Source of the DNA: Microbacterium sp. RURRCA19A | GTDB taxonomy: Bacteria; Actinomycetota; Actinomycetes; Actinomycetales; Microbacteriaceae | NCBI RefSeq assembly: GCF_900156455.1 | Contig: NZ_FTNQ01000002.1 | Coordinates: 496,001-560,000, forward strand | Length of the DNA: 64,000 nucleotides | Reading direction: 5' to 3' | Part shown: positions 1 through 10,447 of the stretch, one piece after another | Layout: every line of letters starts with the position of its first letter | How positions within the stretch are numbered: position 1 is the stretch's first letter | Translations under genes and position numbers: made by a program | Notes under the pieces: generated by a model | Told to the model about the DNA's origin: nothing | Databases searched by the model: none | What the model saw: only the letters and a program-made list of their open reading frames with translations

Positions 1-457
1 GCCCGTCGAAGTCGGCCACGAACTCCTGCGCGTGGTTGTGGTAGCCGACGCTCAAGCCGAACGTCGCGGCGACGTCGGCGGCGCGGTTGAGGCGCTCGGC
101 GATGTCGGCGACGCCGTCCTCGGTGAGCCAGCGGTCGGCCGAGACGAACGGGTCGATGACCGTCTGGATGCCGATCGTGGCTGCGGCCTCGAACACGACC
201 TCGGGTGCGGGCGTGGGGATCGAGCCGTCGGGCGTCCACAGTTCGTCGCTGAGCAGCGGGGCGTGGCCGGTGGGGGAGGCCAGGCCGCTGGCATCCAGGG
301 CCGCGCGGATCTCGGCGGGGCGGTCGACGAACGCGAACGCCTCGACGTTGCGGAGGCCGAGGGCGGCGAGCTTGTCGAGCGAGCCCGACATGTCGGCCGA
401 GAACTCGGATGCCAGCGTGTACAGCTGCACCGAGGCTTCGGGGAGGGAGGTGGTCAT
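1..457 (-). CDS. Sugar phosphate isomerase/epimerase-type protein (N-terminal part, runs off window)
   Basis: About 152 N-terminal residues are present, read from an ATG at 457 toward the window edge, which truncates the gene. The protein opens MTTSLPEASVQLYTLASEF and continues with LAALGLRNVEAFAFVDR and SVGYHNHAQEFVADFDG. This pattern is typical of the xylose-isomerase-like TIM-barrel family (AP_endonuc_2 type), whose members isomerise or epimerise sugars or inositol derivatives using a metal-binding His/Glu set. The His of YHNHAQEF fits that metal site. The substrate cannot be told from the fragment. It is divergent from a TetR gene; the 20-bp palindrome between them could control both. Confidence 0.75.
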   Translation of the reverse strand, partial: MTTSLPEASVQLYTLASEFSADMSGSLDKLAALGLRNVEAFAFVDRPAEIRAALDASGLASPTGHAPLLSDELWTPDGSIPTPAPEVVFEAAATIGIQTVIDPFVSADRWLTEDGVADIAERLNRAADVAATFGLSVGYHNHAQEFVADFDG

Positions 458-510
458 CGGAGTCCTTCTACAGATCGTCGTTGAGGGCCGAAGGGGCCGT
501 GCCGTCACTC

Positions 511-530
511 TAACCTCCATGTGGAGGTTA
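511..530. promoter_or_regulatory. Palindromic operator between isomerase and TetR genes
   Basis: TAACCTCCA and TGGAGGTTA form perfect 9-bp arms separated by TG. The site lies in the 106-bp gap between two divergent genes, one of which encodes a TetR-type repressor, so it is the obvious candidate operator for autoregulation and control of the isomerase gene. Confidence 0.65.
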
Positions 531-563
531 CGCTAGTCCCGACGGATGCGAGAAGGTGGGCGG

Positions 564-1169
564 ATGAGCGAGGATGCCACGATCGGCCGCCCCGGGCAGC
601 GGCGGCGAGGTGTCGAGCGACGTCAGGAGATCCTCGACCGGGCGATCGAGGTGTTCCGTCGCCGCGGCGCGGACGGGACGTCGCTGCGGCGCATCGCCGA
701 GTCGATCGGCGTCTCGCACGCCGCGCTCCTGCACTACTTCGACTCGCGCGAGCAACTCCTCGTCGCGGTCTACGACCACGCCGCCGCGAAGCAGGCCGAG
801 GCGGAGGCGGCGCATCCGGTGGACGGGGGCGTCGAAGGCATGATCGCCGCCGCGACCGCGAACGTCGAGGTTCCGGGGTTCGTGCAGCTCTACTCCACGC
901 TCGTCGCCGCCGCGCTCGAGGTCGACAGCGGCGTCGGCAAGGACTACTTCACGACGCGATTCGAGCGGCTGCGCGCCGAACTCGGCGAGACGTTCCGCGC
1001 GCAGCAGGCCGAGGGGCGGATCCGCGACGACGTGTCGGCCGACCATCTGGCGGCGCTGCTCATCGCGGCATCCGACGGTCTGCAGATCCAGTGGCTGCTC
1101 GACGCGTCCGTCGGCCTCAGCGACACGCTGCGCACGTTCGGGATGCTGCTGCAGGCGCCGCGCGGGTGA
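564..1169 (+). CDS. TetR/AcrR family transcriptional regulator
   Basis: The product is about 201 residues. The N-terminal helix-turn-helix reads TSLRRIAESIGVSHAALLHY followed by FDSREQLL, the usual TetR DNA-binding layout (residues about 15-65), with a helical ligand-binding C-terminal part. An upstream in-frame ATG at 546 exists, but AGAAGG sits about 8 bases before the ATG at 564, so I prefer 564. The gene is divergent from the sugar isomerase gene and faces a perfect palindrome at 511-530. The effector is not predictable; neighbouring isomerase control suggests a sugar-derived ligand, which is inference. Confidence 0.85.
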   Translation: MSEDATIGRPGQRRRGVERRQEILDRAIEVFRRRGADGTSLRRIAESIGVSHAALLHYFDSREQLLVAVYDHAAAKQAEAEAAHPVDGGVEGMIAAATANVEVPGFVQLYSTLVAAALEVDSGVGKDYFTTRFERLRAELGETFRAQQAEGRIRDDVSADHLAALLIAASDGLQIQWLLDASVGLSDTLRTFGMLLQAPRG

Positions 1170-1314
1170 CGCGCACCGCCCCGGCGCAACCTGAGTGATT
1201 CGCGGTGCCTCTGTCATTGGCATCCGGATGCCGCTGAGGTCGTGCGGATCGCCGAGTGTGGGTGCAGTGCGTCCGGTGGGGGCGGATGGGTCGGGGTGGC
1301 GGCGGGCATCCGGC

Positions 1315-1479
1315 GTCCCACTTCGTACAGGTTCCGGGGCGGGTTCTTGCGCCAAGTGGGACCTGCCGCGTGCGGCGCGGGGAGGCGCGCTGCGGGTCCG
1401 ACACCCCTTGTCCCACTTCTTGCTGCTTCAGAGGCTCTGGGGCAGCCGAAAGTGGGACATGCGTCGCCAGAAGTGGGAC
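1315..1479. repeat. Intergenic cluster of five AAGTGGGAC motifs in both orientations
   Basis: The gap from 1170 to 1615 holds no convincing gene. It contains the 9-mer AAGTGGGAC at 1354-1362, 1450-1458 and 1471-1479, and its reverse complement GTCCCACTT at 1315-1323 and 1410-1418. Mixed orientation allows several alternative hairpins. There is no T-run, so an ordinary intrinsic terminator is unlikely. Function unknown. Confidence 0.75.
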
Positions 1480-1615
1480 GAGGGAGGAGAGCGGATGCCA
1501 CGGCCCGCGGTGCTCGTCAAGCCCGGCGTCTCTCAGGCTTCTCTACATCACGAACGGGTAACGTTCCCGGGTCTGCGCGGCCTTCGCGCCGCCGACGCGA
1601 GCGTTCCGGGAGGCG

Positions 1616-2794
1616 ATGACCAGCATGACCACCACGACAGCTCCCCGTCCGGACGTCCGGGCGCTGGCATCCGGTCGTCCGCCGGCCGCGCGGCACCTTC
1701 CCTCGCTCACGGGACTCCGCTGGCTCACCGCGATGCTCATCTTCGGCCACCACCTCATGGCCGTCGAGTACTTCGGCGGGCGCGCGGGCGACCTGTGGGG
1801 ATTCGTCTTCGAAGCCGGGAAGACCGGCGTCACGCTGTTCTTCATCCTGTCCGGGTTCGTGCTGGCGTGGGGGTACAAGCCCGCGCAGACGGCACGCTCG
1901 TTCTGGCTGCATCGCGCCGCCCGCATCTACCCGCTGCACGTCGTGGGCGTGATGCTGGCGGTGATCGCCGCCGCCACACTGATTCCCGAGATCCGCACCG
2001 ACGGCGTCGCGCCGCTCGGTGCGAACGTGCTGTTGCTCAGCGGGTGGGTTCCCGACTGGTGGCAGGCGGGGAATCCCGCGAGCTGGTCGCTGGTCTGCGA
2101 GGCCTTCTTCTACCTGACCTTCCCGCTGGTGATCCGCCTGGTCGCCGGGCGTTCGGCCCGCGTCCTCGGGGGCGTCGCGGCCGGGGCGCTCGTGCTCGTC
2201 GCCCTCGCCCCCGCGATCGCCGCCGGCTCGCCCGTGCCGATGTCCGTGGCATCCACTCCTCTCCTTCGACTGCCCGAGTTCGTGCTCGGCGTCGTGCTGG
2301 CGCTGCTGATGAAGCAGACGGCGTGGCGTCCGGCGTCGCTCCGCTTCGCGGTGCCGCTCGCGGTGCTCGGGTACGCCGTTTCCGAGGCGCCGGCGCTCCC
2401 CGGCACCGACATCCACCCGGGCCTCGCGATCACGGTCGGCGGTTTCGCGCTGCTCGTCGCCGCGCTCGCGTCGGCCGACGCGCACCGTTCGTCGACGTTC
2501 CTCGCCGGCCCGGTGTGGCAGGAGCTCGGACGCCTGTCGTTCGCGTTCTACCTCGTGCACCTGCTCGTCATCGCGTCGGTCTCGTCGGCGTGGCCCGACG
2601 GACACCCGGAGTTGCACTGGCCCCGAGCCATCGGACTCGCCGCGGTGGCGTTCGCGATCTCGCTCGGCCTCGCCTGGGTGCTGCACCGGGGAGTCGAGGT
2701 CCGCATGCAGCGCGTGCTGCTGCGCTTCGACCCCGACCGGCGGGCAGCATCGGCTCCGCGCGCGGTGGATGCCGCGGCGGTGGCGGTGCGCTGA
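1616..2794 (+). CDS. Acyltransferase 3 family integral membrane protein
   Basis: A 392-residue protein with about ten hydrophobic segments. The start LPSLTGLRWLTAMLIFGHHL carries the Arg...His pattern typical of acyltransferase 3 (OafA/NodX-type) enzymes, which transfer acetyl or other acyl groups to extracytoplasmic sugars or cell-wall polymers. FFILSGFVLAWGYK and HRAARIYPLH are further family signatures. GGGAGG lies just upstream; the second ATG at 1625 has more usual spacing and is an alternative start. The gene stands alone. The acceptor is unknown; surface polysaccharide modification is the family-based guess. Confidence 0.88.
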   Translation: MTSMTTTTAPRPDVRALASGRPPAARHLPSLTGLRWLTAMLIFGHHLMAVEYFGGRAGDLWGFVFEAGKTGVTLFFILSGFVLAWGYKPAQTARSFWLHRAARIYPLHVVGVMLAVIAAATLIPEIRTDGVAPLGANVLLLSGWVPDWWQAGNPASWSLVCEAFFYLTFPLVIRLVAGRSARVLGGVAAGALVLVALAPAIAAGSPVPMSVASTPLLRLPEFVLGVVLALLMKQTAWRPASLRFAVPLAVLGYAVSEAPALPGTDIHPGLAITVGGFALLVAALASADAHRSSTFLAGPVWQELGRLSFAFYLVHLLVIASVSSAWPDGHPELHWPRAIGLAAVAFAISLGLAWVLHRGVEVRMQRVLLRFDPDRRAASAPRAVDAAAVAVR

Positions 2795-2884
2795 GAACAG
2801 GCGATTCGCCGAGAACAGGACGGGTGACGCCGCCGGCGTCCTGTTCCCGCGCGATCCCCTGTTCTCGTGGCATCCCCTGTTCTC
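2793..2884. repeat. Cluster of GAGAACAGG motifs in both orientations
   Basis: GAGAACAGG occurs at 2793-2801 (overlapping the stop codon of the acyltransferase gene) and 2811-2819. The reverse complement CCTGTTCTC occurs at 2858-2866 and 2876-2884, with a one-mismatch copy at 2840-2848. The cluster could fold into alternative hairpins and may end transcription of the upstream gene, but no T-tract follows. Confidence 0.75.
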
Positions 2885-2927
2885 GTGAGGGGATGCCAGG
2901 ACGCTTGGCCTCGCCGATACCCGCGGC

Positions 2928-2933
2928 TAGAGT
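2928..2933 (+). promoter_or_regulatory. Candidate -10 box for a leaderless transcript
   Basis: TAGAGT ends six bases before the ATG at 2940. That spacing puts the transcription start at the start codon itself. There is no Shine-Dalgarno sequence. Confidence 0.5.
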
Positions 2934-2939
2934 CGCCGG

Positions 2940-3101
2940 ATGGTGGCAATGGGCGGGCTCCACGTGATCGTTCTCCTGCTGGCGTGGGCTGTCGGCCTCG
3001 CGGTGATCGGTGGGGCGGTGTACTTCGCGGTGCGACTCGCGGTGACGCACGCGCTCAAGTCGCACACGCGGTGGGTCGACAACGGCAAGCCTTCCCGGTG
3101 A
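2940..3101 (+). CDS. Small single-pass membrane protein, unknown function
   Basis: A 53-residue product starting MVAMGGLHVIVLLLAWAVGL, with one long hydrophobic segment (about residues 6-34) followed by a basic, polar tail ending HTRWVDNGKPSR. I do not recognise a family. The reading frame is supported by GC-rich third positions, a plausible TAGAGT -10 box directly upstream and a leaderless-type start. It sits alone after the GAGAACAGG repeat cluster. A start at the internal ATG four codons in is possible. Confidence 0.55.
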   Translation: MVAMGGLHVIVLLLAWAVGLAVIGGAVYFAVRLAVTHALKSHTRWVDNGKPSR

Positions 3102-3245
3102 AAGGCGGTCGCGCTGAAGAGCGTGACCACGTATCCCGGCTCCGCTCTGGGGGCGTTTCGCGCGGTCCCGGGCAATGGCGCGGCGATCGCGTCATCGGCG
3201 GTGCAGGTCTCCTCGGTATACGGGCCCAGAAGGGGGAAGATCATC

Positions 3246-3295
3246 CCCATGTGGGTACGACCGTTCCCAAATGGAGACAAACGTCCCCAAATGGG
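3246..3295. promoter_or_regulatory. Three phased CCCA-NN-TGGG operators upstream of the MNT gene
   Basis: CCCATGTGGG (3246-3255), CCCAAATGGA (3266-3275) and CCCAAATGGG (3286-3295) are spaced exactly 20 bp apart, within three imperfect 20-bp units covering 3243-3302. The array ends 16 bp before the start codon of a winged-helix/nucleotidyltransferase gene. The AT-richer stretch TGTCAAAATTGATACA follows. The layout fits cooperative autorepression by the winged-helix protein. Confidence 0.7.
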
Positions 3296-3318
3296 TACGA
3301 ATGTGTCAAAATTGATAC

Positions 3319-3948
3319 ATGAACTTGTCCGAACCTCTCGAGGGCCTCATGCCACCGGTGGAAGCGGCGGTCATCCGGGTTCTCAGCCGGACCGATGCCG
3401 GAATGTCCGGCCGGCAGGTGCACGCAGTTGCCGGAGTCGGGTCGACCTCCGGTGTTCACCGGGCGCTCACGCGTCTGGTGCGGACGGGCCTCGTGCGCGT
3501 CGAATCGCGGCCTCCGGCGCTCATCTATCGAGCGAATCGAGCGCACGTTCTCTGGGAGGCGGTCGACTCTGCATTGAATGCCCGCGATGAAGCGATCAAC
3601 AGGATCCGCCTGTTCTTCGTCGACGAGGCGCCGGAAGAGGTACCGGTCGATTGGCAGGTCACGGCGACCCTGTACGGTTCAGTCGCCCGCCGGACGTCGA
3701 CGTCTCAATCGGACGTGGACGTGCTCGTGGTCTTCCCGGATCTGTTCGACGTCGAAGCTCGCGCAGATCTGCTCCTCACGCTCGCGGAGCGAATCGAAGA
3801 GCTCACCGGAAACGCCGCGCAAGTCAACGCCATGGATCGGAGCGAGTTCCTCGCGCGTGCCGCCGACGGCGATGTCTTTCTCGCGAACGTGCTCCGAGAC
3901 GGTATCCACCTTTTCGGTCCTCAGCCCGATACGTGGGCAGCCGCATGA
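3319..3948 (+). CDS. Winged-helix plus MNT-type nucleotidyltransferase (probable antitoxin)
   Basis: A 209-residue protein. Residues about 10-80 form a winged helix-turn-helix (SGVHRALTRLVRTGLVRVES). Residues about 110-190 carry the minimal nucleotidyltransferase motif LYGSVARRTSTSQSDVDVLV, with the Gly-Ser and Asp-x-Asp spaced as in MNT enzymes. MNT antitoxins AMPylate or otherwise silence a HEPN ribonuclease partner, and the next gene overlaps it by ATGA and encodes a small helical HEPN-like protein. The fused DNA-binding domain and the three phased palindromes upstream suggest it represses its own operon. Function as an antitoxin is family-based inference. Confidence 0.8.
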   Translation: MNLSEPLEGLMPPVEAAVIRVLSRTDAGMSGRQVHAVAGVGSTSGVHRALTRLVRTGLVRVESRPPALIYRANRAHVLWEAVDSALNARDEAINRIRLFFVDEAPEEVPVDWQVTATLYGSVARRTSTSQSDVDVLVVFPDLFDVEARADLLLTLAERIEELTGNAAQVNAMDRSEFLARAADGDVFLANVLRDGIHLFGPQPDTWAAA

Positions 3949-4355
3949 GCCCGCGGATGAGCTCACGCCGACATCAAATGGATGCCTCGGCGGTCGGTAT
4001 CCGGATGAAGGATGCCCATACGCGTCTCGATTCGGCGGAGTTCCAGCTCGCCGGAGACAGCCCGCACGAGTGGAAGCACGCGGCGGAGATCGCGGTGAGC
4101 GCGGGGATCGCTGCGAGCGATGCCGTGTGCGGGCACGTCCTCGGCTACAAGATCGCCGCGGACTCTCATCGCGACGCCGTGACCGCGCTCCGCGAGGCCG
4201 CGACCTCCTCGGTGGCGAAACACTTGGAAGTTCTGGTCGCGGCGAAATCTACTCAGTCGTACGGAGATCGCCTCCCCACGCGTTCTGAGGCAGAGCGGTT
4301 GGTTCTGCACGCGCGCCGGCTGGTCGAAGCCGCGGCGAACATCTTGCGTTCCTGA
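3945..4355 (+). CDS. HEPN-like small helical protein (probable toxin partner)
   Basis: 136 residues, translationally coupled by ATGA to the MNT gene. The sequence is mostly helical (HEWKHAAEIAVSAGIAASDA and RSEAERLVLHARRLVEAAAN) and resembles HEPN proteins paired with MNT nucleotidyltransferases. HEPN RNases normally carry Arg-x4-6-His; here the nearest match is RLVLH with only three intervening residues, so the catalytic motif is atypical or absent. Alternative starts at 3957 and 3978 exist. Assignment rests mainly on operon context and fold character. Confidence 0.6.
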   Translation: MSPRMSSRRHQMDASAVGIRMKDAHTRLDSAEFQLAGDSPHEWKHAAEIAVSAGIAASDAVCGHVLGYKIAADSHRDAVTALREAATSSVAKHLEVLVAAKSTQSYGDRLPTRSEAERLVLHARRLVEAAANILRS

Positions 4356-4396
4356 CGCCCGCCACGCGGTCGGGACGCCTCCCAGCCGCGCCTCGG

Positions 4397-4402
4397 TACA
4401 CT
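4397..4402 (+). promoter_or_regulatory. Candidate -10 box for leaderless SDR gene
   Basis: TACACT ends five bases before the GTG at 4408. No Shine-Dalgarno sequence is present, which fits a leaderless mRNA. Confidence 0.45.
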
Positions 4403-4407
4403 CTTCC

Positions 4408-5895
4408 GTGCCCGAAACACTCCCGACACCCGATCGCGAGGCCGGCCGCGTGGCATCCATCGATCCCCACGAGCTCGAGATCGCGCTGCGCGTGCTCGAC
4501 GCGGCCTCGGCCCTCGACCCCGAAGACCCGGCCTACATCGCGCTGCGCCGGCAGACCGGGAAGCTCTACAAAGACGTCAAGCGGCAGTCCCGCAAAGAGA
4601 AGCGGCAGCGGATCGCCGACGCCGACCGCGCGGTCGTCGCCGCCACCGCGACCGGCGCCCCCGACCGCATCGACGACGAGACGCGCGGTATCCCGCTCGC
4701 GACCCGCGTCGAGACGCCGTTCGCGGGCGAGCTCATCAAGGCCCGCGCCTGCTACATCTGCAAAGAGGACTACACCCTCGTCGACGCGTTCTATCACCAG
4801 CTGTGCCCCGACTGCGCGGCGATGAGCCACGCCAAGCGCGACGCGCGCACCGACCTCACCGGCAAGCGCGCGCTGCTCACCGGTGGCCGCGCGAAGATCG
4901 GCATGTACATCGCGCTGCGCCTGCTGCGCGACGGCGCCCACACGACGATCACGACCCGCTTCCCCCGCGACGCGGTGCGGCGCTTCTCGTCGCTGCCCGA
5001 CAGCGCGGACTGGCTGCACCGGCTCAAGGTCGTCGGCATCGACCTGCGCGACCCCGCCCAGGTGATCGGGCTCGCCGAGTCGGTGGCATCCGATGGCCCG
5101 CTCGACATCCTCATCAACAACGCCGCGCAGACCGTGCGGCGCTCGCCGGGTGCGTACAAACCCCTGGTGGATGCCGAGCTCGCCCCGCTCCCGGACGGAC
5201 CGCTGCCCGAGCTGGTCACGTTCGGCCACACCAACGACGCGCACCCGCTCGCGCTGGCGCAGTCGGTGTCGGCGCATCCGATCCTGGCGTCCGCGGCGCG
5301 CACGGCGGAGGAACTCACCGTCGAAGCGATGGCCGCCGGGTCGTCGTCGCTCGAGCGCCTCATGACGGGAACCGCCATCGACGCGGGCGGCCTCATCCCC
5401 GATGAGGACCGCATCAACAGCTGGACGCAGCACGTCGACCAGGTCGAGCCGCTCGAGATGCTCGAGGTGCAGCTGGCGAACATGACCGCGCCGTTCCTGT
5501 TGGTGAGCCGACTGCGGCCCGCGATGGCGGCGTCGACGGCGCGGCGGAAGTACATCGTCAACGTCTCGGCGATGGAGGGCGTGTTCGGCCGCGGGTACAA
5601 GGGTCCCGGTCATCCGCACACGAACATGGCCAAGGCTGCGCTGAACATGCTCACGCGCACGAGCGCCCGCGAGATGTTCGAGTCCGACGGCATCCTGATG
5701 ACCGCCGTCGACACCGGCTGGATCACCGACGAGCGCCCGCACTTCACCAAGGTGCGTCTGGCCGAGGAGGGCTTCCACGCCCCGCTCGACCTCGTCGACG
5801 GCGCCGCCCGCGTGTACGACCCGATCGTGCGCGGCGAGGCCGGCGAAGACCTCTTCGGCATCTTCCTGAAGGACTACCGCAAGAGCTCCTGGTGA
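4408..5895 (+). CDS. Large SDR-like oxidoreductase with N-terminal zinc-ribbon-like insert
   Basis: A 495-residue protein. Residues 1-100 are basic and helical. Four cysteines follow in two pairs (CYIC and CPDC, about residues 115-135), looking like a zinc ribbon. A Rossmann domain then begins GKRALLTGGRAKIGMYIALR, with the NNAAQ motif of short-chain dehydrogenases. At the YxxxK position the sequence reads HPHTNMAKAALNM, so the catalytic tyrosine appears replaced by threonine while the lysine is kept. This is much longer than a typical 250-residue SDR. It may have lost classical dehydrogenase chemistry. Single gene; leaderless GTG start. Confidence 0.8.
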   Translation: MPETLPTPDREAGRVASIDPHELEIALRVLDAASALDPEDPAYIALRRQTGKLYKDVKRQSRKEKRQRIADADRAVVAATATGAPDRIDDETRGIPLATRVETPFAGELIKARACYICKEDYTLVDAFYHQLCPDCAAMSHAKRDARTDLTGKRALLTGGRAKIGMYIALRLLRDGAHTTITTRFPRDAVRRFSSLPDSADWLHRLKVVGIDLRDPAQVIGLAESVASDGPLDILINNAAQTVRRSPGAYKPLVDAELAPLPDGPLPELVTFGHTNDAHPLALAQSVSAHPILASAARTAEELTVEAMAAGSSSLERLMTGTAIDAGGLIPDEDRINSWTQHVDQVEPLEMLEVQLANMTAPFLLVSRLRPAMAASTARRKYIVNVSAMEGVFGRGYKGPGHPHTNMAKAALNMLTRTSAREMFESDGILMTAVDTGWITDERPHFTKVRLAEEGFHAPLDLVDGAARVYDPIVRGEAGEDLFGIFLKDYRKSSW

Positions 5896-5940
5896 GGTGA
5901 CGGCGCTCGGTCGCGCGGTGTCGCGCGGTACCTGCTGCCC

Positions 5941-5995
5941 AGTGTCCAAGACACGCCGTTGGCGGGGGGGCGCGATACGGCGTGTCTTGGACACT
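5941..5995. repeat. 19-bp perfect inverted repeat of the GACACGCCGT family
   Basis: AGTGTCCAAGACACGCCGT (5941-5959) and its exact reverse complement (5977-5995) flank a 17-nt G-rich spacer. The core GACACGCCGT/ACGGCGTGTC recurs at 11578-11613 and, degenerate, at 24541-24576. No T-run follows the hairpin. Confidence 0.75.
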
Positions 5996-6049
5996 CGCCG
6001 GGTCGACGGCGTCGTTGGGTGCGCCCGTCGCCCGCGCCCTCGACACTTC

Positions 6050-6092
6050 GGTTATCGAGCAGTAACCTGAATTCAGTTACAGACCGATAACC
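6050..6092. promoter_or_regulatory. Nested palindromic operator of the acyl-CoA carboxylase operon
   Basis: Outer arms GGTTATCG (6050-6057) and CGATAACC (6085-6092) enclose an inner near-palindrome, GTAAC (6062-6066), GAATTC (6069-6074) and GTTAC (6076-6080). The region is AT-rich against its surroundings and ends 15 bp before the first start codon. The operon's own terminal TetR gene product is the likely ligand. Confidence 0.65.
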
Positions 6093-6107
6093 CAACGGAG
6101 GGTCGTC

Positions 6108-7658
<1,551 letters not shown>

Positions 7659-7663
7659 TCCGC

Positions 7664-9636
<1,973 letters not shown>

Positions 9637-9640
<4 letters not shown>

Positions 9641-10422
9641 ACGGACCCGCCCTGCTCTTCTGCCCGGCCGATCGGCCCGACCGCTACGCGAAGGCGGCGG
9701 CTGCGGCCGACACCGTCATCCTCGACCTGGAGGATGCCGTGGCCCCGGCCGACAAGGCGGGGGCGCGCGAGGCGCTCGCCGCGACGCCGCTGGACCCGGC
9801 GCGCACCATCGTGCGGGTGAATCCCGCCGGCACGGACGCGCACGCGCGCGATCTCGACGCGGTCCGCCGGGCCGGCTACACCCGCGTGATGCTCGCCAAG
9901 ACCGAGTCGTCCGCCGACGTCGAGGCGACCGCGGCGTTCGAGGTCGTCGCGCTGTGCGAGACGGCCCGCGGCGTCGTCCATGCCGCCGAGATCGCGGCGC
10001 ACCCCGCGACGGTGGGGCTCATGTGGGGCGCCGAAGACCTCATCGCGAGCATGAACGGGCGCTCCAGTCGCTTCGCCGACGGCCGCTACCGCGACGTGGC
10101 GCGCGCGGCGCGCTCGTCGGTGCTCCTCGCCGCCCACGCGTACGGTCGCGCCGCGATCGACGCCGTGCACCTGGACATCGCCGACATCGACGGCCTCCGC
10201 GCGGAATGCGAGGATGCCGCCGCCTCGGGCTTCACCGCCTCGGCCTGCATCCATCCGGGTCAGGTCGCCGTCATCCGGGCCGCGTACGCCGGCACGGACG
10301 CGGAGCGGGAGTGGGCCGCGGCCGTGCTCGCGGCGGCGGAGGGGCAGCACGGGGTGTTCCGCTTCCGCGGCCGGATGATCGACGAACCCGTGCTGCGGCA
10401 GGCGCGTGAGATGCTGCGCTGA
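9637..10422 (+). CDS. HpcH/HpaI aldolase / CitE-like CoA lyase
   Basis: 261 residues, overlapping the preceding gene by ATGA with GAAGGAG upstream. The start [20 protein letters not shown], the metal-site motif [11 protein letters not shown], the stretch [10 protein letters not shown] and GLMWGAEDL are characteristic of CitE-type (beta-hydroxyacyl-CoA lyase) proteins. In actinobacteria a stand-alone CitE-like gene often accompanies the leucine-degradation carboxylase genes, where it cleaves a beta-hydroxyacyl-CoA or acts on a related dicarboxyl-CoA. No citrate lyase alpha or gamma subunits are nearby, so citrate fermentation is unlikely. Confidence 0.85.
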
Positions 10423-10447
10423 GCAGATCCGTGAGAGGAGTGACGCC

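Noticed and set aside
1170..1615. CRISPR-like array
   Set aside because: Motif copies are only 9 bp, occur in both orientations and are irregularly spaced; there are no cas genes in the window.
1195..2967. Long plus-strand frame spanning the repeat gap and acyltransferase gene
   Set aside because: It is in a different frame from the acyltransferase, has no start signal and its translation is low complexity.
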